This document shows positions 1 to 5,261 of a stretch of DNA of 6,125 nucleotides, piece after piece. The translations under genes were made by a program, and so were the position numbers. Position 1 is the stretch's first letter. Each line of letters opens with the position of its first letter. Origin of the DNA: an uncultured Rhodospirillales bacterium (GTDB taxonomy: Bacteria > Pseudomonadota > Alphaproteobacteria > Rhodospirillales > Defluviicoccaceae); NCBI GenBank assembly GCA_937127205.1, contig CAKZLS010000171.1, positions 1 through 6,125 of the forward strand. The letters are read 5' to 3'. The notes under the pieces were generated by a model. The model saw only the letters and a list, made by a program, of their open reading frames with translations, was not told where the DNA came from and ran no database searches.

Positions 1-24
1 CGGTTTGGCGCCGGCGCCAAACCG
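1..24. repeat. Perfect 24-bp palindrome, candidate operator next to the leuA promoter
   Basis: Bases 1-12 (CGGTTTGGCGCC) are exactly reverse-complementary to bases 13-24, giving a gapless 24-bp dyad. It ends one base before the -35 hexamer of the putative leuA promoter. The half-site TTGGCGCCGG (5-14) appears inverted at 11-20 and again directly at 33-42, inside the promoter spacer. A dyad plus an extra half-site overlapping a promoter is typical of a dimeric repressor or activator site; I do not recognise the regulator. As RNA it could fold into a 10-bp stem with a 4-nt loop and might end transcription from upstream, but only TTT follows it. The window edge hides what lies upstream. Confidence 0.6.
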
Positions 25-25
25 T

Positions 26-53
26 TTGACACTTGGCGCCGGTATTGGATAAT
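26..53 (+). promoter_or_regulatory. Sigma-70-type promoter for the leuA leader transcript
   Basis: TTGACA at 26-31 matches the -35 consensus exactly. GATAAT at 48-53 matches five of six -10 positions, and the spacer is 16 nt. The predicted transcription start is about 60-62. The spacer contains the GGCGCC half-site (33-42) shared with the upstream palindrome, so a protein bound there would occlude RNA polymerase. The only intact gene downstream on this strand is leuA, leaving an untranslated leader of about 275 nt. The hexamers are read directly; that this promoter drives leuA is inferred from position. Confidence 0.72.
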
Positions 54-61
54 GTTTCGGC

Positions 62-112
62 ATGAAAAGGACCCTGACACCGATGTTACGACTTACCGGC
101 CCGGCCTTCTGA
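62..112 (+). CDS. Candidate near-leaderless 16-codon leader peptide
   Basis: The ORF reads MKRTLTPMLRLTGPAF and then TGA. Its ATG (62-64) lies 8 nt after the -10 hexamer, at or next to the expected transcription start, so it would be translated from a leaderless or almost leaderless message. Three of 16 residues are Leu (CTG, TTA, CTT), which is suggestive but not a run of leucine codons. The TGA (110-112) sits exactly in the four-base loop of the 101-122 hairpin, so a terminating ribosome would open that stem. A five-codon ORF (124-141, MVFVV) with AAGG at 115-118 follows. Leaderless leader peptides are known for trp attenuation in rhizobia; applying that idea here is my inference. It could also be chance. 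Confidence 0.35.
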   Translation: MKRTLTPMLRLTGPAF

Positions 113-165
113 AGAAGGTCGGCATGGTGTTTGTCGTTTAAGGTTTGCTTGCTGTCAGGGTCGTC

Positions 166-264
166 ATGACTATTAATTTATTCGCCGTTTTCTCCGCATA
201 TTGCTGCGTGCCGCCCGCTCCGGGCCTGCGTTGCCTGCGACTTATGGGCGGCCGCCGGGCCTGA
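166..264 (+). CDS. Candidate 32-codon leader ORF with late leucine codons
   Basis: The ATG at 166 follows AGGG (157-160) by 5 nt, an acceptable ribosome-binding site. That site lies within the 153-162 arm of the long-range stem and would be masked when the stem forms. The peptide is hydrophobic early (MTINLFAVFSAYCC) and ends GLRCLRLMGGRRA, with leucine codons at 226, 235 and 241 shortly before the 249-281 hairpin. Its TGA (262-264) falls in the loop of that hairpin. This layout resembles a leader peptide whose translation decides which RNA fold forms. There is no family match and codon content alone is not decisive, so it may be a chance ORF. Confidence 0.28.
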   Translation: MTINLFAVFSAYCCVPPAPGLRCLRLMGGRRA

Positions 265-337
265 CGGTTACCCGGCGGCCGGTGCTTGGCCGTATTCGCC
301 TTATCTCCACATTTATTCGCAAGCGGAGCCGCAGACC

Positions 338-2026
338 ATGTTGCGTAACCCCGAAGTCAAATATCAACCTTTCAAACCCATCGACCTGCCCGACCGGCAA
401 TGGCCGACGCGAACCATCACCGCGCCGCCGCGTTGGTTGTCCACCGACCTTCGAGACGGCAACCAGTCGCTAATGGATCCCATGGACGGCGAGAAGAAGC
501 GGCGCTTTTTCGATCTTCTGGTCAAAGCGGGATTCAAGGAGATCGAGGTGGGCTTTCCCGCCGCCTCGCAGACCGAATTCGACTTCATCCACCAACTGGT
601 GACCGAGGGCCGGGTGCCCGACGATGTCCGCATCCAGGTGCTGACCCAGTCGCGCCGCGATTTGATCGAGCGCAGCTTCGAGTCCTTGCGGGGCGCGCGC
701 TGGGCTTGCGTCCACCTCTACAACGCCCTTTCGCCGATTTTCCGCCAGGTGGTGTTCCAAATGGACCGGCCGGAGATCAAGAACATCGCGGTGACCGGCG
801 CCGAAGTCATTCTGGCGGAGAGCTTGAAGCAACCGGACACCCGCTGGGCGTTCCAGTATTCGCCGGAAACCTTCAGCACGGCCGAACTCGACTTTTCGCT
901 GGAGGTTTGCGAGGCCGTGCTCGACGTCTGGCAACCGACCCCCGAGCGGCCGGTGATTCTCAATCTGCCGGCGACCGTGGAAGCGGCCAGCCCCAACGTC
1001 TTCGCCGACCAGATCGAATGGTTCTCGCGGCATATCTCGCGCCGTGACTCGGTAATCATCAGCGTACATCCGCACAACGATCGGGGCACCGGGGTCGCGG
1101 CCGCCGAGCTTGCGGTGATGGCCGGCGCCGACCGGGTGGAGGGCTGCCTGTTCGGCAACGGCGAGCGCACCGGCAATGTCGATTTGGTGACCTTGGCGCT
1201 GAACCTCTACTCCCAGGGCGTCGATCCCAAGCTCGATTTCTCCGATATCCAGGACGTCGTCCGGACGGTGGAATACTGCAACCAGATCCCGGTACACCCG
1301 CGCCACCCCTATGCCGGCGACCTGGTTTTCAGCGCCTTTTCGGGGTCGCACCAGGATGCCATCAAAAAAGGCTTCGCCGCTCAGGACCGGCGCAACGACG
1401 AACGCTGGGACGTGCCCTATCTGCCCATCGACCCCGCTGATCTGGGGTGTTCTTACGAGGCGGTGATCCGGGTCAACAGCCAGTCGGGCAAGGGCGGCAT
1501 CGCCTGGGTCCTGGAACAGGACAAAGGGCTGCAACTGCCGCGCTCCCTGCAGGCGGACTTCAGCCGCGTCGTGCAGGCCCTGGCCGACGAAACCGGCCGG
1601 GAGTTGACCGCCGAGGACATCTGGTCGGCCTTCGAGAAGGCATATTGCCTTAATGGGACGCAGCGCTTCGGTCTGATCGAATATGACTCGCCCGGCCCCC
1701 GACGGCCCGGACACGACCGCGCGTTCGCCGGCCGGATCGTTGTCGACGGCGAGACGCGGTCCATCGGCGGGCGCGGCAACGGCCTGATCTCGAGCGCGCT
1801 CGATGCCCTTAAGGCCGGCTTCGGGCTGGAACTCGAGGTCATGGATTATCATGAGCACGCGCTCGACCGCGGTGCCGGCGCCCAAGCCGCTTGCTACGTG
1901 GAATGCCGCACGCCCGACGACGCCCGCGTATTCGGAGTGGGCATCGACACCGATGTGGCCACCGCCTCCGTAAAGGCGCTGATCAGCGCGGCCAATGGCG
2001 CGACAGGGTCGGCGACGCCAGTTTGA
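338..2026 (+). CDS. leuA: 2-isopropylmalate synthase
   Basis: LeuA condenses acetyl-CoA with 2-oxoisovalerate to 2-isopropylmalate, the first committed step of leucine synthesis, in the cytoplasm. At 562 residues it is the long LeuA form. The N-terminal TIM-barrel catalytic domain covers roughly residues 30-310. STDLRDGNQ at 35-43 carries the catalytic Arg39 and metal ligand Asp40. VHPHNDRGTG at 243-252 supplies His244 and His246, and GNGERTGN at 273-280 supplies Asn280. SGSHQDAI (335-342) and SGKGG (383-387) lie in the linking region. The C-terminal leucine-binding regulatory domain spans about 435-550, with IGGRGNG (476-482) and VGIDTDVATASVKAL (534-548). All key residues are present, so the enzyme should be active and feedback-inhibited. 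The start is supported by GGAG 9 nt upstream and by family-like N-terminal sequence (YQPFKPIDLPDRQWP). It stands alone, without leuB, leuC or leuD beside it, behind a long leader. Confidence 0.97.
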   Translation: MLRNPEVKYQPFKPIDLPDRQWPTRTITAPPRWLSTDLRDGNQSLMDPMDGEKKRRFFDLLVKAGFKEIEVGFPAASQTEFDFIHQLVTEGRVPDDVRIQVLTQSRRDLIERSFESLRGARWACVHLYNALSPIFRQVVFQMDRPEIKNIAVTGAEVILAESLKQPDTRWAFQYSPETFSTAELDFSLEVCEAVLDVWQPTPERPVILNLPATVEAASPNVFADQIEWFSRHISRRDSVIISVHPHNDRGTGVAAAELAVMAGADRVEGCLFGNGERTGNVDLVTLALNLYSQGVDPKLDFSDIQDVVRTVEYCNQIPVHPRHPYAGDLVFSAFSGSHQDAIKKGFAAQDRRNDERWDVPYLPIDPADLGCSYEAVIRVNSQSGKGGIAWVLEQDKGLQLPRSLQADFSRVVQALADETGRELTAEDIWSAFEKAYCLNGTQRFGLIEYDSPGPRRPGHDRAFAGRIVVDGETRSIGGRGNGLISSALDALKAGFGLELEVMDYHEHALDRGAGAQAACYVECRTPDDARVFGVGIDTDVATASVKALISAANGATGSATPV

Positions 2027-2039
2027 TCGAAAGCAGAGA

Positions 2040-3827
2040 CTACGGGCCGGACTGAACGGGTCCGGCCTGATCCTGCATCGGGTCCGCATTTACGAGGTCG
2101 CCGCTTGATCTGTTCACCGCGGCGCCATTCTCCACGGACATACCGCGAAGCAGGGCGTAATCGTCGCGTCTGAAGTCTTCGATCAGCTGTTCGATGTCTT
2201 CCTGGACCACTCCCGCCGTACTCAAGACGGATCCGCCCAGGAACAGATTACCCTCCACCATATTGCAGAAGGCCTTGGTGGCGCCGCGGGCGCGCATGGC
2301 GTCGCGGGTGGCCAGATCGGGCGTGGCCATGTGGATGGGCAGGTGCGGATAGAAGTTGACGAGCTCCTCGACCAGACGCGCGGCCGCCTGCATATCCTCC
2401 AGCGTGACCACCACGGCTCGGGCCCTGGCGAAGGCCGCCGCGCCCTGCATTTCCGGATCCGTGACATCGCCATAGTGGACGTTATGTCCCCGGGTTTTGG
2501 CCGCGGCGATGCCCTTCGGGTCGAGGTCAAAGGCGATGTAGGGCGTGTCCGTACTCTCCAGCATCCGGCACATAAGCCGGCCTGTTCGGCCGTATCCGGC
2601 TACCACCACGTGGTTTTCCATTTCCTCGCTCAGTTCCTTGAGCCGTACGGGTTTAGCGGTGAAGCGGCCGGCCAGTCCGTGGCCAAGCTTCACCAGCAGC
2701 GGGGTCAAGGCCATGGATAGGGAAATGACGACAAGGACGATGGCAAAGTCGTGATCGGTCAACAGTCCATCGGTGTGGGCCACGGCGAAGACGACGAACC
2801 CGAATTCGCCGCATTGCGCGAGCAGAAACGCCGCGCGCAGACTGTCGGCGCGGGCAATTCCGAATATCAGAGCCAGCAGCGCCATCACCACGACCTTGAT
2901 GACCACGATGAAGGCGACAATGGCCAGCAGGATCGGTCCCAACTCGACCAAGACGGCGAAATTGATCGACATGCCCACCGCCACGAAAAACAGGCCCATG
3001 AGAACCCGCTTCAGCGGCGACACGCTGACTTCCACCTGATGGCGGAAGTCGGATGCCGCCAGCATCATGCCGAGCACGAAGGCGCCCATGGCCATGGATA
3101 GACCGGTTTTCTCCATAATCAGCGCCGCTGCCAGGACGGCGACCAGCACGATCACGCCAAGGGCCGCCGTCGAACCGGCGCGCGCGCTCCAGGCGAGCGC
3201 CATCGGCAGCAGATACCGTCCGACGACGATGACGGCGGCCAGCGCGCCGGCTGCGGCCGCGACCAGTTCCCACAGCGGCAAGTCCGGCTTGGCCGCAGCC
3301 ACCGCCGAGAGCAAAGGGATGGCGATCAGTAACGGCACCGCCGCCAGGTCTTGCATGAGCAGCACCGCGAACGCCGCCTTGCCGTGTTCGCTTGCCACTT
3401 CCCCCTTTTCCTCGAGGGTCTGCATGACGATGGCCGTGGACGAGAGCGCCAGGCCGATCCCGACAATGATCGCGGCGTTCATCGATATGGCGGTGACCGC
3501 GAACAGGGCCGCGGCGATGATCGCGCCCGTCACCAGGATTTGCAGGGAGCCGAGGCCCAGCAGCAAGCGCCGCATGGACCACAGCTTGCTCGGCTGCATT
3601 TCCAGGCCAATGGTAAACATGAACAGCACGACGCCCAGCTCGGCGACACCGAGAAGTTCGTCCACGTGGGTCGTCAGTACGATTCCCGGCGAATGGGGGC
3701 CGAGCGCCACTCCGGCGCAGAGCAGGCCGAGAATGGAGCCCAGCTTAAGCCACCGGGAGATGGATACGAAGATGATGCTGACGCCAAGCACCACAATCAC
3801 GGCGAACAGCAACTCATCCAGGTTCAT
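2040..3827 (-). CDS. Kef/CPA2-type monovalent cation:proton antiporter with RCK domain
   Basis: An inner-membrane exchanger (595 residues) that probably swaps K+ or Na+ for protons. Residues 1 to about 385 are a run of hydrophobic helices forming the CPA2 exchanger domain. Hallmarks are GVVLFMFTIGLEM (65-77), SSTAIVMQ (129-136), QDLAAVPLL with Asp160 as likely ion-site acid (159-167), FFVAVGMS (280-287) and AQCGEFGFVVF (337-347). From about 405 to 520 is a cytoplasmic RCK_N (TrkA-N) nucleotide-binding domain: VVVAGYGRTG (407-416) gives the glycine loop, and AFDLDP (432-437) ends the second strand with acidic residues. A weakly conserved tail follows. Length and order match KefB/KefC, where the RCK domain gates transport, but no KefF/KefG-like flavoprotein lies nearby, so glutathione gating cannot be claimed. 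GGAGAGGA lies about 8 nt before the ATG. It converges on leuA with a 13-bp gap. No symbol is given because KefB, KefC and YbaL cannot be separated. Confidence 0.93.
   Translation of the reverse strand: MNLDELLFAVIVVLGVSIIFVSISRWLKLGSILGLLCAGVALGPHSPGIVLTTHVDELLGVAELGVVLFMFTIGLEMQPSKLWSMRRLLLGLGSLQILVTGAIIAAALFAVTAISMNAAIIVGIGLALSSTAIVMQTLEEKGEVASEHGKAAFAVLLMQDLAAVPLLIAIPLLSAVAAAKPDLPLWELVAAAAGALAAVIVVGRYLLPMALAWSARAGSTAALGVIVLVAVLAAALIMEKTGLSMAMGAFVLGMMLAASDFRHQVEVSVSPLKRVLMGLFFVAVGMSINFAVLVELGPILLAIVAFIVVIKVVVMALLALIFGIARADSLRAAFLLAQCGEFGFVVFAVAHTDGLLTDHDFAIVLVVISLSMALTPLLVKLGHGLAGRFTAKPVRLKELSEEMENHVVVAGYGRTGRLMCRMLESTDTPYIAFDLDPKGIAAAKTRGHNVHYGDVTDPEMQGAAAFARARAVVVTLEDMQAAARLVEELVNFYPHLPIHMATPDLATRDAMRARGATKAFCNMVEGNLFLGGSVLSTAGVVQEDIEQLIEDFRRDDYALLRGMSVENGAAVNRSSGDLVNADPMQDQAGPVQSGP
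2043..2069. terminator. Candidate hairpin at the leuA/antiporter convergence
   Basis: GGCCGGAC (2045-2052) pairs with GTCCGGCC (2060-2067) around a 7-nt loop, extendable by a G-T and a C-G pair to 10 bp. It lies 16 nt past the leuA stop and inside the last codons of the opposing antiporter gene, where transcripts from both sides must end. Neither flank has a good T-run, so it is at best a weak or bidirectional terminator or an RNA 3'-end stabiliser. Part of the symmetry could be chance in GC-rich coding sequence. Confidence 0.35.
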
Positions 3828-3865
3828 CTGCTTTTCCTCTCCCGCCGGACGCGTACATCATCACA

Positions 3866-3901
3866 ATGTGTCAAAATCAAGATTTCTCCGCTCCGACACA
3901 T
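3866..3901. repeat. Interrupted inverted repeat upstream of the antiporter
   Basis: ATGTGTC (3866-3872) is mirrored by GACACAT (3895-3901) across 22 nt. Inside lies a second small dyad, AAATCAAGATTT (3874-3885). Together they sit 39-74 bp before the antiporter start codon and overlap the end of the LysR remnant. This is a plausible place for an operator, and a lone TTGACA (minus strand, 3874-3869) overlaps it without a good -10 partner. The arms are short enough that chance is a serious alternative. Confidence 0.3.
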
Positions 3902-4083
3902 GGGGGTCTAACTGAAATTCGGCCGCGATGTAATCGACGAAAGCGGTCACTTTCGGCGGAGAGAAACGGCGGGGTGGCGAAACGGCATGGATCAGGAGCC
4001 CGGGCAACTGGCCCTCGGCAATCCTCTTCATGAACAGGGCCGCCGCACCGGAGACTATCTGTTGTTTCAGAAGCTGCCGGCGT

Positions 4084-4121
4084 GCCCAGTGGGATACGGC
4101 TGGCCCAGTGGGATAAGGCTG
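4084..4121. repeat. 19-bp tandem duplication
   Basis: GCCCAGTGGGATACGGCTG (4084-4102) is followed at once by GCCCAGTGGGATAAGGCTG (4103-4121), 18 of 19 bases identical. It lies between the stop of the phytase-like gene (4134) and the recognisable LysR remnant, in the region where regulator sequence has been lost. The period is not a multiple of three, as expected where coding constraint is gone. It looks like a recent slippage or repair duplication. Confidence 0.85.
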
Positions 4122-4133
4122 AATAGTCGTCCG

Positions 4134-5174
4134 CTACCGTTGCAGTTCGAACATCATCAGAAGCGTGCGTTGAAAGCTTCGGAAGTTGTCGTCGGACACC
4201 AGGTAGATGAGGGTTTCGCCGCCGGGGCCCTGCCGCATTGCGATGCCCTCCATGTTGTCGAAAGACCGCGATCCTTCGAGCCGCGCGAGTTCTTCCGCCT
4301 CGATCTCGGCACCCGGTTTGATCGCCGCCGCCGGGACTTGCCGCACGCGGATGCTGAGCAGCGGAAAGCGGCGTTCGACGAACACCACGTCCCCGTTCGC
4401 CAGCGTGGTTGCTCCTGTGGGTACGTAACCCTGATCGCACAAATATGTTACCCGCGACCAGCTGCCGTCATTACCGATCCAGCCGGCGAATTTTCCTGGC
4501 TCTTCGTCGTATTCCGCAACGATAAGCAGCCGGCCGTCGGACAACCGTGTCATTGCTTCCATTCCCCGGTTGCCGGGTGCACGATCGATTCCATCCGGTG
4601 GGTCCAGCACAACCGGCCGGTCTCGGCCATTGAGATACGCCAGCAGCTTCGGATCGCGTTCGAATGCGACCACCAATTCGTCATTTGCCGCGAAAGCTAG
4701 GGACTCGGCATCCCCGCGTGCGCCCTTAAGAGGCCTTCCGTCGGCGCCGCGTATGGGTTCTATGGTTACGTCGGCAACACCCGAGAGGTTGCCGTCCGCA
4801 TCATAAGTCAGCGCGCCACTGGTCCATGTGCCGCCGTCGGACACGGCGGTGAATTGCTGCCCGTCGGCCGAGACGATCAGGCCCGAGAGACCGCCGAATC
4901 GCTCGTTCGGAGACGTCAGATGAACCCCGCCGCGATAGCGCAACTGACCGGCGATCTCCGCGCTCCAGTCGGCCGAATCCAGCGGAACGGTCGTGGCCTT
5001 CACGTTGATGGCGGACGCATCCGGCGCCGCCGCCGCAGCGGCCGGGTTCGCCAGGAAGATCATGCCCAAGACAAGCAGAACGGCGTGATTCAGGTACACA
5101 CGGACCAACCGCCGGCGGGGAGGGAACGTAATACGCCAGAGGAAAAACAACGGACTCAGAAAGCAACTCAACAT
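4134..5174 (-). CDS. Exported esterase-like phytase family protein (COG4246-type)
   Basis: A 346-residue protein, probably a secreted or periplasmic beta-propeller of the phytase-like (PF13449/COG4246) family; substrates are generally untested. Motifs in order: FGGLSGL (93-99), AVSDGG (110-115), GDAESLAF (154-161), GNRGMEAMT (201-209), VERRFP (266-271), DNMEGIA (306-312) and LVSDDNF (325-331) near the C-terminus. The repeated Gly/Glu/Asp-rich loops are typical of the family. The N-terminus has a short hydrophobic stretch (about 5-13), an arginine-rich patch (20-25), then a hydrophobic core (31-43) ending in a poly-Ala run (45-50), consistent with a long signal peptide cleaved near 48-50. I chose the ATG at 5174 because AAAGG lies about 8 nt upstream; a GTG at 5099 would give a more ordinary signal peptide. 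The reading frame stays open upstream to 6026, but that part only shadows the opposite-strand gene. It is divergent from the dienelactone hydrolase-like gene. Confidence 0.85.
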   Translation of the reverse strand: MLSCFLSPLFFLWRITFPPRRRLVRVYLNHAVLLVLGMIFLANPAAAAAAPDASAINVKATTVPLDSADWSAEIAGQLRYRGGVHLTSPNERFGGLSGLIVSADGQQFTAVSDGGTWTSGALTYDADGNLSGVADVTIEPIRGADGRPLKGARGDAESLAFAANDELVVAFERDPKLLAYLNGRDRPVVLDPPDGIDRAPGNRGMEAMTRLSDGRLLIVAEYDEEPGKFAGWIGNDGSWSRVTYLCDQGYVPTGATTLANGDVVFVERRFPLLSIRVRQVPAAAIKPGAEIEAEELARLEGSRSFDNMEGIAMRQGPGGETLIYLVSDDNFRSFQRTLLMMFELQR

Positions 5175-5261
5175 AATATCGCCTTTACAAGCCTTTCCGA
5201 TGGGGTAACGGTGGCTAATTGTCCATAAGTATCCGATTTTCCGAGAGAAAGGGCGATTGTT
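5175..5261. promoter_or_regulatory. Divergent intergenic region
   Basis: These 87 bp separate two outward-facing genes and should hold both promoters, or a shared control site. Ribosome-binding sites are visible on each side: AAAGGG (5248-5253) 8 nt before the plus-strand ATG, and AAAGG before the minus-strand ATG. I saw no pair of -35 and -10 hexamers with acceptable spacing on either strand. The region is more AT-rich than its flanks, as is usual for promoters. Confidence 0.45.

Larger units (their letters stand above)
54..337 (+). promoter_or_regulatory. Structured leuA 5' leader, possible attenuator or translational switch
   Basis: This stretch holds no full-length gene. It has three stems that can be read off. 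A 10-bp long-range pairing joins 70-79 (GACCCTGACA) to 153-162 (TGTCAGGGTC). Nested inside is a 9-bp hairpin, 101-109 with 114-122, including one G-T pair and a TGAA loop. Further down is an 11-bp GC-rich hairpin, 249-259 with 271-281, with an 11-nt loop. A competing 5-bp stem (276-280 with 288-292) could form instead of the last one. No strong T-run follows any stem, so classical intrinsic termination is not evident; Rho-dependent or translational control remains possible. The leuA ribosome-binding site GGAG (325-328) is 9 nt before its ATG. Leucine-responsive control is known for leu operons in many proteobacteria, but the mechanism here is inference. Confidence 0.5.
3861..4133 (-). pseudogene. 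C-terminal remnant of a LysR-type transcriptional regulator
   Basis: The minus-strand frame is open from just after the TAG at 4134-4136 to a TGA at 3861-3863. The only internal ATG is at 4029-4031, giving 56 residues. The segment PGLLIHAVSPPRRFSPPKVTAFVDYIAAEF closely matches the usual C-terminus of LysR-family effector domains (pattern: LPIxAVxPxxRxxxxKVRAFVDFL). Preceding residues (IVSGAALFMKRIAEGQ) resemble the preceding part of the domain, but about eight residues normally found between the AEG/AAGRL motif and LPGL are missing. The helix-turn-helix and most of the effector domain, some 220 residues, are absent. It therefore cannot bind DNA as a LysR regulator. It ends 33 bp before the antiporter start and may carry that gene's promoter, though I saw no convincing hexamer pair. 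A tiny expressed protein is possible but unlikely. Confidence 0.68.

Noticed and set aside
249..308. Classical Rho-independent attenuator before leuA
   Set aside because: The 249-281 hairpin and the alternative 276-292 stem are followed by mixed sequence without a T-run, so only a structured leader is claimed.
201..473. 90-residue plus-strand ORF overlapping the start of leuA
   Set aside because: It overlaps leuA by 136 bp in another frame, has no good ribosome-binding site and a low-complexity Arg/Pro-rich sequence.
470..2089. 539-residue open frame antisense to leuA
   Set aside because: Low-complexity, His/Arg/Gly/Asp-rich translation with no motifs; a typical by-product of GC-rich third positions in leuA.
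3851..3874. Sigma-70 promoter for the antiporter from the minus-strand TTGACA
   Set aside because: No acceptable -10 hexamer lies 15-19 nt downstream.
3067..3915. Plus-strand open frames antisense to the antiporter (also 3351-3911 and 2751-3101)
   Set aside because: Ser/Thr/Ala/Arg- or His/Gln-rich shadows with no domain, opposite a gene with clear CPA2 and RCK motifs.
3877..4440. 187-residue minus-strand open frame spanning the phytase-like gene's 3' end and the LysR remnant
   Set aside because: It is in a different frame from both; the translation is Arg-rich without homology, whereas the neighbouring frame shows the LysR C-terminus.
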